Shown: positions 1 through 7,631 of the stretch, in pieces
Numbering within the stretch: the stretch's first letter is position 1
How the letters are laid out: each line of letters opens with the position of its first letter
NCBI GenBank assembly: GCA_902792635.1
Contig: CADBAG010000001.1
Location: 62,001 to 126,000 of the forward strand
Length of the DNA stretch: 64,000 bases
Source: an uncultured Prevotellaceae bacterium
Lineage (GTDB): Bacteria; Bacteroidota; Bacteroidia; Bacteroidales; Bacteroidaceae
Reading direction: 5' to 3'
The notes under the pieces: model-generated
Database searches by the model: none
Told to the model about the DNA's origin: nothing
The model's input: only the letters and a program-made list of their open reading frames with translations
Program-made: the position numbers and the translations under genes

Positions 1-409
1 CGGTAAGGAGCGTGTGACGGCCGTGGCGGAGGAGGTCACGGAACGGCGGGAGGGACGGTGACTGCTTCGCGGGAAGGAGGGTGACGAACGGCGTGAGGCG
101 CGAGAGGGTCTGGCGGTCGAGACTCGGGATGAGGAGGAGCTCGGACAGCGTCTCGATATGCTGCACGCGGTCGCGGTACTCGAGGATGTCCATCACTTGC
201 TGAGGAGTGAGGCAGGGGAGGGCCTCGAGGTCGGCACGCGAGGCGCTGTTGAGGTCGAGGGGCACCGCTGCGCGGTCGCTGAGATCCTCGTAGAGCTGCT
301 CCATGGTGCCGTCGTCGACGGTCTCGGGAGTGGCGAGGACCCATTGCGCGCGAGCTACGCTCGCGCTAAGGAAGAAGGAAGAAAGAATGAAGAAGACAGA
401 TCGCATCAT
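1..409 (-). CDS. Helix-hairpin-helix (ComEA-like) secreted protein, 3' part missing
   Basis: The gene starts at an ATG at 407-409 and runs off the left edge; about 136 codons are visible. Residues 1-21 form a signal peptide (basic start, hydrophobic stretch, ending ARA-Q). Residues 52-81 carry a helix-hairpin-helix signature: LDLNSAS, then LEALP, then a helix ending ILEYRD, as in ComEA-type DNA-binding domains. A second copy may begin near residue 88. In Bacteroidota such proteins are usually several hundred residues with repeated HhH domains and are of unproven function, possibly DNA binding or uptake outside the cytoplasm. A TAnnTTTG box lies 25 bases upstream of the start codon. The HhH call is firm; the role is inferred. 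Confidence 0.75.
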   Translation of the reverse strand, partial: MMRSVFFILSSFFLSASVARAQWVLATPETVDDGTMEQLYEDLSDRAAVPLDLNSASRADLEALPCLTPQQVMDILEYRDRVQHIETLSELLLIPSLDRQTLSRLTPFVTLLPAKQSPSLPPFRDLLRHGRHTLLT

Positions 410-433
410 AGGCGTCGGGTGTTAGGTGATGCC

Positions 434-441
434 CAAAATTA
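434..441 (-). promoter_or_regulatory. Promoter -7 box for the HhH gene
   Basis: TAATTTTG on the minus strand fits the Bacteroidota consensus TAnnTTTG and would give a leader of about 20 bases before the ATG at 409. Confidence 0.5.
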
Positions 442-483
442 AGAAATTCTGACGAGACGCGCAAGGGTTAAGGCTAAAAAGTT

Positions 484-833
484 GTTTTCACACGGAGTTT
501 TTTCACACGAAGGTTTTCTTACGGAGGTTTTCACACGGAGGTTTTCTCACGAAGGTTTTCTCACACGGGTCCTAAAGATTTTAAAGATTGTCGCTTCGCG
601 ACTGTCGGCTTCGCCGATTACGCATTCCTTAGCATCGCCGCGTAGCGAAGAGCGTAGCATCGTTAAGATCTTTAGGATCCGTGTGAGAAAGAGAACTTAG
701 GAGTTGTAGGATTTGAGACGATTTGTGGGATTTTGCGCGCAGCGCTTCTTTTTATTGGCTTCGCCAAGAATCAATCAAATCGTTTCAAATCGTGCAAATC
801 TTTAGATGAGGGTAAGGCTAAGGCTAAGGCTGA
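484..833. repeat. Repeat-rich spacer: tandem motif and two inverted repeats
   Basis: No gene is supported here. Positions 484-560 hold degenerate tandem copies of a roughly 17-base motif around CACACGGAGGTTTT. Positions 562-579 and 668-685 are inverted copies (17 of 18 bases) of CACACGGGTCCTAAAGAT enclosing about 88 bases, which include small CTTCGCGA and GGCTTCGCC hairpins. Positions 710-725 and 776-791 are a second inverted repeat (15 of 16 bases) built on GATTTGA-ACGATTTG. A related half of the first element occurs at about 10325-10380. Confidence 0.7.
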
Positions 834-1032
834 GGTTCGCCCTCTTCGAGGCCGACAGGTCAGGTTAAACCGCCCGATGTTAAACCCCAGGTTGCGTCGC
901 TGCGCTCCTTACCTGGGGCTAACCGTGTGGCACCTCTCCGAGGTGCTTCCTTACCTGGGGCTAACCGTGTGGCACCTCTCCGAGGTGCTTCCTTACCTGG
1001 GGCTAACCGTGTGGCACCTCTCCGAGGTGCTT
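834..1032. repeat. Family-1 palindromic repeat, copy A (half element)
   Basis: A half-copy of the family-1 element, reversed relative to copies B-D. It holds one arm of the central inverted repeat (834-854), the linking segment, the CCCCAGGTT/ACCTGGGG hairpin, then three perfect tandem 42-bp units at 907-948, 949-990 and 991-1032. Each unit contains the hairpin CACCTCTCCGAGGTG. Forty-two is a multiple of three, so an open frame repeating YLGLTVWHLSEVLP runs through it, but this is not a credible gene. Confidence 0.85.
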
Positions 1033-1076
1033 GTTGACCCGAAAGTCGGATGACAGAACGTTGATGCTCTTAAAGT

Positions 1077-1117
1077 AATCAACACCCTCCCCTTCGGGGA
1101 GGCTTGGAGGGGCTAAA
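1077..1117. repeat. Family-2 repeat, solo arm
   Basis: One arm of the family-2 element: ATCAACA, then CCTCCCCTTCGGGGAGG as a hairpin, then CTTGGAGGGGCT. It overlaps the 3' end of the dedA-like gene and supplies its stop codon and last residues (about PSKPPRRGGC). Confidence 0.75.
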
Positions 1118-1726
1118 AATGTATTTCTTTGCCACGAAGAAGAGGATGGCGATGACGACGAGGGCGATGATGACGATCTTGATGTACTCACCATACTCCA
1201 TGATCTTGTCGTTGAGATGCTCCTCAGGGACGATGGAGTGGAGGTAATAGCCGAGGACGGCGAGGATCATGTTCCACACGCCCGCACCGATGGTGGTGTA
1301 GAGGATGAAATGACCGTAGTGCATCTTCGACAGTCCGGCGGGGATGGAGATGAGGTGACGGATGCCGGGGATGAGACGTCCGGTGATCGTGGCGAGCTTG
1401 CCGTGGTTGTTGAAGTAAGCCTCACTCTTCTCCACCTTCTGCTGGTTGAGGAGACAGAGGTGTCCGAGGCGACTGTTGGCAAAGCGGTAGATGACGGGAC
1501 GGCCGAGGTAGTAACCCGCGAGATAGTTGATCGTCGCACCGACGTCGGCACCGAGGGTGGCGAAGAGTACGACGAGGAACGCGTTGAGGTTACCGCCCGC
1601 GGCGTGGTAGGCGGCAGGCGCCACGACGAGCTCTGAGGGCACGGGGATGACGGTGCTCTCGAGGAGCATGAGGATGAACACCGTGAAGTAGTTCAAGTTG
1701 TTCAGAAGAGTCGAGAAAATATCCAT
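1079..1726 (-). CDS. DedA family inner-membrane protein
   Basis: The 215-residue length is typical of DedA/SNARE-associated (VTT domain) proteins, which act in membrane homeostasis; several members are undecaprenyl-phosphate or phospholipid flippases. Visible family marks are E23 followed by P28-VPSE-32 in the first hydrophobic segment, and the GRLIPGIRHLISIPAG block near residues 112-131 with its conserved arginines. Hydrophobic segments lie near 14-36, 48-72, 140-165 and 185-205. The last ten or so residues are encoded by a family-2 repeat arm, so the native end has probably been altered by repeat insertion. The gene lies downstream of the TPR gene on the same strand, separated by an inverted repeat array that may terminate transcription. 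Substrate unknown. Confidence 0.88.
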   Translation of the reverse strand: MDIFSTLLNNLNYFTVFILMLLESTVIPVPSELVVAPAAYHAAGGNLNAFLVVLFATLGADVGATINYLAGYYLGRPVIYRFANSRLGHLCLLNQQKVEKSEAYFNNHGKLATITGRLIPGIRHLISIPAGLSKMHYGHFILYTTIGAGVWNMILAVLGYYLHSIVPEEHLNDKIMEYGEYIKIVIIALVVIAILFFVAKKYIFSPSKPPRRGGC

Positions 1727-1731
1727 AGTAA

Positions 1732-1833
1732 GATTGAAAGATTGAAAAAATGAAAAAATGAAAACAGCGGGAGGAATCTTTCATTTTTTCATTCTTTCAT
1801 TTTTTCATTCTTTCATTTTTTCATTATTTCCAT
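1732..1833. repeat. Inverted arrays of an 8-bp AT-rich repeat; probable terminator of the TPR gene
   Basis: On the plus strand, units of ATTGAAAG/GAAAAAAT run at 1732-1764, followed after a 13-base GC-rich linker by their reverse complement to 1833. The two halves can pair into a long AT-rich hairpin. The right half contains the stop codon of the TPR gene. Read on the minus strand, the structure ends in U-rich sequence, so it may act as an intrinsic terminator. Confidence 0.6.
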
Positions 1834-3280
1834 TTTTCAATTTTGCAAGGGCATAATCGTAGTACCCGCTCAACGGCAGGTTAGCGGGGAAGAAGTCGGC
1901 GAGCTCACGCTGGATGCCCGCGGGGTTCTTAGCCACGGCCTGTCGGAGGTCGGAGAGGAACTCCTGTTGGTAGCCGAGCTCATAGTCGGTGCGTGTGAGG
2001 TACGCCCAGAGGTCATGGAACGTCTGGTCGACACAGACGTCGGCGAGGTAGCGGAAGCTGTCGTGCGCCTTCTCCCACATGCCACAGTCGTAGTAGCAGT
2101 AAGCGATGTAGAAGAGCGTGGAGTCCTTGACGTCGTCGCCTGTCTCGCGCAGTGCTTTGTTGAACCAGCGTTGTGCCTCGTCGTTTTTCTCGTTGAGGAG
2201 CGAGAGGTATCCTTTGAGGATGAGGGTGTCAACGGTCGGTCCTCCTGCTGTCTCTTCGAGGTGTGAGATGATGTCCATGGCGTCGTCGTACCGTCCTTTG
2301 GAGGCGAGGACGAGCACCATGTTACGGTGGATCTCCGTCATGTTAGGCGATTGTGGTGCGCAGAGACGCGCGGCACGTTTCCAGTGGGCGATGGCGTCAT
2401 CGAGCTTGTTGGCGTTCATGTCGATGGCGGCGAGCCCCATGTCACCTATCTCACTCTGTGGCTGGAGCCGTTTGTAATGCTCGTAGCACTGTCGTGCGCC
2501 GTTGTCGTCGCCGACCATCATCAGACAGTTGGCTTTGTTGAGGATAGCGTCGGTGTCGTCGGGTTCTATGGCGAGGGCGTAGTCGCTGGCATCCCGGCTC
2601 TTGGCGTAGTCGCTCGAGAGGTAGTAGGCCGAGGCGAGATAGTCCCAGCACGCGTTGTTGTACGGGTCGCGGTCGATGAGCTTGTTGAAGATGTCGATAC
2701 CCTGTGAGAGCTTGCCGTCGTTGAGGGCGATGCGTCCTTCGAGCTCGAGGTAGTCGTTGTCCTCGGTGTTGTTGCTCTGTGCGAGCCATTTCGCGGCGTA
2801 GTCGAAGACCTCATAGTCGGCGAAGAGTCCGGCGACATCGAGGTAGTAGTCGTCGAGGTCATCGTCGTTGACGGTCTTCTCGCGTGCTTCGAGATAGTCC
2901 TCGGCTTCATCCATGCGGTTGTCGGCGATCATGATCTCCGCAACGATATAGATGTACTCGAGGTCCTGCTTGTCGGCTATCTCCTCGGTGAGCGCCATGG
3001 CCTTGTCGGCATCGTGCTCTACGAGCATGGCGACGCGCGCCTTGAACGCTAAGGGCTCGGTGGCTCCGGGGAAGATCTCCAAAGCCTGGTCTGCCGCCTC
3101 TATGGCTTGAGGGAGGTCGCCATGGAGGTGGTAGTATTCGGCTATGTCGGTGAAGTCCTCCGGCTCGAGATAGACGGAGGTACCGTTCTGGAGCGCCTCC
3201 TCATAACGCCGGAGGTTCTCCTTAAATGCTTTGGTGTGGAAAATGTTATCAGTCAAATTTACTTCATTTTCTTTGCCCAC
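1805..3280 (-). CDS. Tetratricopeptide-repeat protein
   Basis: A soluble 491-residue protein made almost entirely of TPR-type helix pairs; for example residues 47-80 (YYHLHGDLPQAIEAADQALE) and later YLSSDYAKSRDASDYALAIEP are classic TPR consensus. It has no signal peptide or membrane segment, so it is a cytoplasmic scaffold of unknown partner. The start is a GTG at 3278-3280 that overlaps the last 22 bases of glnS; the alternative is an in-frame TTG at 3254-3256, just past the glnS stop. Either way it is translationally coupled to glnS. The final residues (about NEKMKE) and stop are read from an 8-bp repeat array. Family certain, function unknown. Confidence 0.85.
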   Translation of the reverse strand: MGKENEVNLTDNIFHTKAFKENLRRYEEALQNGTSVYLEPEDFTDIAEYYHLHGDLPQAIEAADQALEIFPGATEPLAFKARVAMLVEHDADKAMALTEEIADKQDLEYIYIVAEIMIADNRMDEAEDYLEAREKTVNDDDLDDYYLDVAGLFADYEVFDYAAKWLAQSNNTEDNDYLELEGRIALNDGKLSQGIDIFNKLIDRDPYNNACWDYLASAYYLSSDYAKSRDASDYALAIEPDDTDAILNKANCLMMVGDDNGARQCYEHYKRLQPQSEIGDMGLAAIDMNANKLDDAIAHWKRAARLCAPQSPNMTEIHRNMVLVLASKGRYDDAMDIISHLEETAGGPTVDTLILKGYLSLLNEKNDEAQRWFNKALRETGDDVKDSTLFYIAYCYYDCGMWEKAHDSFRYLADVCVDQTFHDLWAYLTRTDYELGYQQEFLSDLRQAVAKNPAGIQRELADFFPANLPLSGYYDYALAKLKNGNNEKMKE

Positions 3281-4974
3281 GTATCCTTCAGCCCTACGGT
3301 CTTGTTGAACACGGGAGCTTCGTCTGTGGTGTCGGGATCGGCCATGAAGTAACCGGTGCGCTGGAACTGTAGGTACTGGCCCGGCTTCATCGTGGCGGCG
3401 AAACGCTCGACGTAGCAGTTCTTGTGGACATGGAGGGAGTGGGGGTTGAGGAGCTCGCGGAAGTCGCGGTCGTCGGCCGAGGGGTTCTCGACATTGAACA
3501 GACGGTCGTACTCGCGCACCTCAGCCTTGACACAGTCGTCGGCGTTGACCCAGTGGAGGGTGCCCTTGACCTTACGGTTGGCACCGGGCATGCCGCTCTT
3601 CGACTCGGGGTCGTACTCAGCCTGGATCTCCGTGATGTTACCCTCGGCATCCTTCGTGCAGCCTGTGCACTTGACGATGTATGCGTTCTTCAGACGCACC
3701 TCCTTGCCGGGGGTCATGCGGAAGAACTTCTTCGGCGCATCTTCCATGAAGTCGGCACGCTCGATCCACAGGTTACGTGAGAAGGAGATGAGGTGGGAGC
3801 CTGCCGTCTCATCCTCGGGGTTGTTGATGGCTTCCATCTGCTCGGTCTTGCCCTCGGGATAGTTCGTCAGCACGAGCTTCACGGGGTCGAGGACGGCGGA
3901 GACACGTGTGGCCTTCTTGTTCAGATCCTCGCGCACGGCAGCTTCGAGGAGCGCCATGTCGTTGAGGGCGTCGAACTTCGTGTATCCGATGGAGCGGATG
4001 AAGGCTTTGATGGACTCGGGGGAGTAGCCACGGCGGCGCATGCCACAGAGGGTCGGCATGCGGGGATCGTCCCAGCCGTTGACGAGGTGCTCGTCGACGA
4101 GGGTGTGGAGCTTACGCTTCGACATCACGGTGTAGGTGAGGTTGAGACGGTTGAACTCGATCTGTCGCGGACGGTTGTCGTCGAGGGCTTCCTTCGCCGT
4201 GCCGTCGTACTCCTTGAGGAAGTCGATGAACTTGTTGTACAGGGGACGGTGCGGCACGAACTCGAGGGTGCAGATGGAGTGGGTGACACCCTCGAAGTAG
4301 TCGCTCTGTCCGTGAGCGAAGTCGTACATCGGGTAGCAGTGCCACTTCGTTCCCGTGCGGTGGTGCGGCGTCTGAATGATGCGGTAGATCACCGGGTCGC
4401 GGAAATGCATGTTCGGGTTGGCCATGTCGAGCTTGGCACGGAGCACCATGGAGCCTTCAACGGCCTCGGGGGTGTTCATGTGCTTGAAGAGTCGCAGGTT
4501 CTCCTCGATAGGACGGTCGCGGTAGGGGCTCGGCGTGCCGGGCTCTGTCGGTGTGCCTTTCTGCTGGGCGATCTGCTCGGAGGTCTGCTCGTCGACATAG
4601 GCGTGACCGTTCTCGATCATCCAGATGGCGAAGTCCCACAGTTTCTGGAAGTAGTCGGAGGCATAATAGATATGTCCCCACTTGAATCCGAGCCATGAGA
4701 TGTCGTTGAGGATGTTCTCTACGTATTCAGTGTTCTCTTTCGAGGGGTTGGTATCATCGAAACGGAGGTTGCAGACGCCACCGAACTCCTCTGCGGCACC
4801 GAAGTCCATGCAGATGGCCTTGGCGTGACCGATATGGAGGTAGCCGTTGGGCTCTGGGGGGAAGCGGGTCTGGATACGTCCGTGGTTCTTGCCCTCCTTG
4901 AGATCTTCGGCAATGAGCTCTTCGACGAAGCTCAGGCTTCGCTTTTCCTCTTTCTCGTTTTCTTTAATTTCCAT
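3259..4974 (-). CDS. glnS: Glutaminyl-tRNA synthetase
   Basis: Class I synthetase that charges tRNA-Gln directly. Of its 571 residues, 33-52 contain FPPEPNGYLHIGHAK with the HIGH motif at 47-50; the KMSKS-equivalent is VMSKRKL near residue 280. The remainder matches the two anticodon-binding beta-barrel domains of bacterial GlnRS. Length is close to the usual 550-570. Start ATG at 4974 follows a TAACTTTG promoter box about 50 bases upstream. The TPR gene overlaps its 3' end, so the two are co-transcribed. Confidence 0.97.
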   Translation of the reverse strand: MEIKENEKEEKRSLSFVEELIAEDLKEGKNHGRIQTRFPPEPNGYLHIGHAKAICMDFGAAEEFGGVCNLRFDDTNPSKENTEYVENILNDISWLGFKWGHIYYASDYFQKLWDFAIWMIENGHAYVDEQTSEQIAQQKGTPTEPGTPSPYRDRPIEENLRLFKHMNTPEAVEGSMVLRAKLDMANPNMHFRDPVIYRIIQTPHHRTGTKWHCYPMYDFAHGQSDYFEGVTHSICTLEFVPHRPLYNKFIDFLKEYDGTAKEALDDNRPRQIEFNRLNLTYTVMSKRKLHTLVDEHLVNGWDDPRMPTLCGMRRRGYSPESIKAFIRSIGYTKFDALNDMALLEAAVREDLNKKATRVSAVLDPVKLVLTNYPEGKTEQMEAINNPEDETAGSHLISFSRNLWIERADFMEDAPKKFFRMTPGKEVRLKNAYIVKCTGCTKDAEGNITEIQAEYDPESKSGMPGANRKVKGTLHWVNADDCVKAEVREYDRLFNVENPSADDRDFRELLNPHSLHVHKNCYVERFAATMKPGQYLQFQRTGYFMADPDTTDEAPVFNKTVGLKDTWAKKMK

Positions 4975-5024
4975 TGTTATATGTATTTTATATTGTCAAG
5001 CGTTGGGGGTAGTTATTCAATTTG

Positions 5025-5032
5025 CAAAGTTA
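5025..5032 (-). promoter_or_regulatory. Promoter -7 box for glnS
   Basis: TAACTTTG on the minus strand, 51 bases upstream of the glnS ATG, fits TAnnTTTG. Confidence 0.6.
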
Positions 5033-5118
5033 CGTATTTTTGTGTACAATAGTGGATGAAAGGGGAAAAATATTAGAAAATATTGGGTCAAAAAGTTGTT
5101 CGGTACTGAAATATTTGT

Positions 5119-5126
5119 TACCTTTG
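5119..5126 (+). promoter_or_regulatory. Promoter -7 box of candidate short RNA
   Basis: TACCTTTG with a TTG at 5096-5098, 20 bases upstream, fits the Bacteroidota -33/-7 arrangement. No plus-strand gene follows; a strong terminator hairpin does. Confidence 0.55.
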
Positions 5127-5132
5127 CCAATG

Positions 5133-5223
5133 TTATCCTGAATACAATCTTTTTACCTTAAGAAGACTAATGCTTATTGAATGGAGATGGCGCATACTGT
5201 GAAGTATGCGCCATTCGTTTTTT
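5133..5223 (+). ncRNA. Candidate short non-coding RNA
   Basis: A transcript of about 90 bases is predicted between the TACCTTTG box (5119-5126) and the terminator at 5187-5223. It lies between the divergently placed glnS promoter and the 3' end of mltG. The only ATG-initiated frame near its 5' end is three codons, so it is not an obvious mRNA. Its sequence does not match 6S, tmRNA, SRP or RNase P RNA as far as I can judge by eye. It could act in trans, or its terminator could simply block transcription entering mltG antisense. Inference from promoter plus terminator only. Confidence 0.4.
5187..5223 (+). terminator. Strong intrinsic terminator, plus strand
   Basis: A perfect 12-bp stem (5187-5198 pairing with 5203-5214, ATGGCGCATACT and its complement), GTGA loop, then TCG and six Ts. 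There is no T-run on the minus-strand side, so it serves plus-strand transcription. Its T-tract touches the mltG stop codon. Confidence 0.8.
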
Positions 5224-6271
5224 ACTTAATTCCCCTACTATTCAGTGCTGCTGCATATCGCTTTGCATTTGCCATATGCTCGGCATAGGTCACGGCAAAG
5301 TCGTGGGTGCCACTGAAATCAGGCTTCGCACACATATATAAATAGTTGTGGTGAACCATGTTCAGCACGGCGTCGATGCCTGCGATGGACGGCACGCGGA
5401 TAGGCCCTGGGGGCAGTCCCGGGTTGGTGTAAGTGTTGTATGGACTCTTGACGAAGAGCATGGCGTGGTAGATACGCTTGGCGGCGAAGTCCTTGAGGGC
5501 GAACTTGATCGTCGGGTCGGCCTGGAGCGGCATGCCCTGCGGATATTTGGCGTCGCGGAGCATGAGACGGTTGTAGTACATACCTGCTATCATCGGCTTC
5601 TCGGCGTTGTTGGCCGACTCCTCATCGACGATGCTGGCGAGGGTCGAGACCTGGATGGGGTCGAGGTGGAGCTTCTCAGCTTTCTGCTGACGCTCCTCAC
5701 TGCTCCAGAACTTGTCGCACTCTTTCTTCATACGGGAGAGGAGCTTGTCGATGCTCGCATCCCAGTAGATGTCGTAGGTGTTGGGGATGAACATCGCGGC
5801 GATCGTCGTGGTGTCGTAGCCATACTTACGGCAGACGGTCTCGTCGGTGAGGGCACGGACGAGCGCTGTGCTGTCCATCATGAGTTTCTTGCTCAGTGCT
5901 CCCGCCATGTCGGGCATGGTGCGCACGGTAGGCACGACGAGGTTGACGGGGTCCTGCATGCCGTTCTTCAGATGACGGAAGACGGTGAAGGCGCCCATGG
6001 ATGGCTTGAGGGCGTAACGGCCTGTATGGACGTGATGGGTGAGGTTGCTGTGGCGGGCAAGGATGGTGAAAGCCTGGATACAATGGGACTTGGCCACGGG
6101 GCGCAGCTTGGCCACAAGGGAGTCGTAGTTGTCATCCTGATCGACGTAGACATACTCGGTAGCGCTCCTGCCGGTGAACGATGTGAAAAAGTAGTAGTAC
6201 ACCAGTCCTAAGAGGGCGAGCACACATACTGCTGCAAGGATAAGATACCGCTTGCTTAATTGACGTGTCAT
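5222..6271 (-). CDS. mltG: Endolytic murein transglycosylase MltG
   Basis: YceG/MltG family, 349 residues. A single N-terminal membrane anchor (about 9-28) puts the rest in the periplasm, where the enzyme cleaves nascent peptidoglycan strands. Visible motifs: FIPNTYDIYW (162-171), ASIVDEES (212-219) with the catalytic glutamate at about E218, and GMPLQADPTIKFAL and YNTYTNPGLPPGPI in the C-terminal half. Length and motif order are normal for the family. It has its own promoter (6314-6321), divergent from that of gph, and appears monocistronic; a plus-strand terminator abuts its 3' end. Confidence 0.95.
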   Translation of the reverse strand: MTRQLSKRYLILAAVCVLALLGLVYYYFFTSFTGRSATEYVYVDQDDNYDSLVAKLRPVAKSHCIQAFTILARHSNLTHHVHTGRYALKPSMGAFTVFRHLKNGMQDPVNLVVPTVRTMPDMAGALSKKLMMDSTALVRALTDETVCRKYGYDTTTIAAMFIPNTYDIYWDASIDKLLSRMKKECDKFWSSEERQQKAEKLHLDPIQVSTLASIVDEESANNAEKPMIAGMYYNRLMLRDAKYPQGMPLQADPTIKFALKDFAAKRIYHAMLFVKSPYNTYTNPGLPPGPIRVPSIAGIDAVLNMVHHNYLYMCAKPDFSGTHDFAVTYAEHMANAKRYAAALNSRGIK

Positions 6272-6313
6272 AACTAATGAATTGTCTATAACGTGTTTAT
6301 TCTAATTTGGGTG

Positions 6314-6321
6314 CAAAGTTA
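6314..6321 (-). promoter_or_regulatory. Promoter -7 box for mltG
   Basis: TAACTTTG on the minus strand, 43 bases from the mltG ATG; divergent partner of the box at 6335-6342. Confidence 0.6.
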
Positions 6322-6334
6322 ACTATAAAATACG

Positions 6335-6342
6335 TAACTTTG
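6335..6342 (+). promoter_or_regulatory. Promoter -7 box toward gph
   Basis: TAACTTTG on the plus strand. The transcript would begin near 6348 and carry a leader of about 190 bases filled by a family-2 repeat before the gph ATG. Confidence 0.5.
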
Positions 6343-6373
6343 CAAAGAAAATAATAAAAAGACCGCAAGCCAG

Positions 6374-6538
6374 GCCTCCCCAAGCCCCTCCTAAAGGAGG
6401 GGATGTTGATATGTATGCTAACTGATAAGCATCTCTTTGAAAATCAACATCCTTCTTTTTTGAAGTCTTGGGAGGCTTCTGATGGCTCTTGTAAGTAATC
6501 AACATCGTTCCCTTTAGGGAAGGCTTGGTTAGGCTGCA
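6374..6538. repeat. Family-2 (REPIN-like) repeat with three arms
   Basis: A left arm (GGCCTCCCCAAGCCCCTCC, then its hairpin partner and ATGTTGAT), an inverted degenerate arm at about 6450-6475, and a second inverted arm at about 6499-6538 ending CTTGGTTAGGC. The interior shares ATATGT-TGCTAACTGATA with the copy at 14640. It fills the leader of gph and ends directly at its start codon. Confidence 0.8.
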
Positions 6539-6539
6539 T

Positions 6540-7178
6540 ATGAAGTACAATACATATATCTTTGATTTGGACGGCACGTTGCTCAACACGCTCAACGACC
6601 TTGCCGCCAGTTGCAACTATGCGCTCAGGACCTACGGACTGCCGGAGCACAGTGTGGATGACGTGCGGCGGTTCGTGGGAAACGGCGTGCGGCTGCTCAT
6701 GACGCGTGCTATCCCCGGAGGCGAGAGCTATCCGAAGTTTGAGGAGTGCTACGCCTGTTTCCGTCAGCATTATCTGCATCATAACCTCGACACGACGGCT
6801 CCGTACCCAGGTATCATGGAGATGCTCGGGACACTGCTGAAGAACGGTAAGAATGTGGCGGTGGTCAGTAATAAGTTTTATCAGGCTACGCAGGATCTCG
6901 TGCACCATTTCTTCCCCGACATCAAGGTGGCTATCGGGGAGCGTCCCGACATCCATAAGAAGCCGGCCCCGGACACCGTCAACGAGGCGCTGCGCCAGCT
7001 CGGTGCCGAGCGTGACACGGCGGTGTATATCGGTGACAGTGATGTGGATATCGATACGGCGCGCAACAGTGGCATGCCGTGTATCAGTGTGCTCTGGGGG
7101 TTCCGTGACCGCCAGTTCCTCTTGGAGCATGGCGCCACGATGCTGGTGAGTGAACCGGAGGAAATATTGAAAGATTGA
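6540..7178 (+). CDS. gph: Phosphoglycolate phosphatase-like HAD hydrolase
   Basis: A cytoplasmic HAD-superfamily phosphatase of 212 residues. Motif I is FDLDGTLLN with nucleophile D9 and acid D11; motif II is VVSNK near residue 110; motif III/IV is GDSDVDIDTARNSG in the C-terminal third. A helical cap follows motif I, as in Gph enzymes that remove 2-phosphoglycolate formed during DNA repair. The open frame extends upstream to a TTG, but that part is family-2 repeat sequence, so the ATG at 6540 is chosen. The last residues (ILKD) and the TGA stop come from the 8-bp repeat array that follows. Exact substrate not provable from sequence. Confidence 0.88.
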   Translation: MKYNTYIFDLDGTLLNTLNDLAASCNYALRTYGLPEHSVDDVRRFVGNGVRLLMTRAIPGGESYPKFEECYACFRQHYLHHNLDTTAPYPGIMEMLGTLLKNGKNVAVVSNKFYQATQDLVHHFFPDIKVAIGERPDIHKKPAPDTVNEALRQLGAERDTAVYIGDSDVDIDTARNSGMPCISVLWGFRDRQFLLEHGATMLVSEPEEILKD

Positions 7179-7308
7179 AAAAATGAAAAAATGAAAGAAT
7201 GAAAAAATGAAAGAATGAAAGAATGAAAAAATGAAAGAATGAAAAAATGAAAGAATGAAAAAATGAAAGAATGAAAAAATGAAAGAATGAAAAAATGAAA
7301 GAATGAAA
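7165..7308. repeat. 8-bp tandem array, about 18 units
   Basis: About 18 consecutive octamers, nearly all GAAAGAAT or GAAAAAAT, often alternating, beginning with ATTGAAAG. The plus strand carries TGA once per unit, giving stops in all three frames; the opposite strand has none. It overlaps the gph stop codon and lies on the gph 3' side. Confidence 0.9.
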
Positions 7309-7631
7309 CGTTCACAATTCACAATTCACAGTTCACATTAAGGTCGATCACACCTATTAGCACTTCGGAGAGGTGCCACACGATTAGCCCCAGGTGAGGA
7401 GCGCAGCGACGCAACCTGGGGTTAGGATCGGACGGTTTAACCTGAACGGTCGGCCTCGAAGAGGGCGAACCTGTAATAGCCAGCACCCTGCCAAGGTTCG
7501 CCCTCTTCGAGGCCGGATTGCAATCAATCGGCACCAAACAACAACCCCAGGCAACGGCTGCGCCGTAGCCTGGGGCTAACCATGTTTGCCCCCTTCGGGG
7601 CCATTAAGCCTCAGAAGGCGACTCTTCGGGG
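7309..7631. repeat. Family-1 palindromic repeat, copy B, in the gph-rpiB spacer
   Basis: After a short tandem tract of CACAATT/CACAGTT (7311-7340), the element holds one degenerate outer hairpin unit (GCACTTCGGAGAGGTGC, 7360-7376), a CCCCAGGT/ACCTGGGG hairpin, and the central inverted repeat with 21-bp perfect arms at 7452-7472 and 7494-7514. It ends in an AACCCCAGG/CCTGGGGCT hairpin and a CCCCCTTCGGGG stem. No gene is supported in the 485-bp spacer between the convergent gph and rpiB. Confidence 0.85.

Noticed and set aside
907-1032. Possible CRISPR array
   Set aside because: The units are contiguous tandem copies with no spacers of constant length, and no cas genes are in the window.
482-1053. 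Plus-strand frames through the spacer, including one repeating YLGLTVWHLSEVLP
   Set aside because: They translate tandem and palindromic repeats; frame keeping follows from a unit length divisible by three and is not kept in other copies.
6444-7322. A minus-strand frame rich in FFHSFIFS repeats
   Set aside because: It reads the stop-free strand of the 8-bp array and then the antisense of gph.
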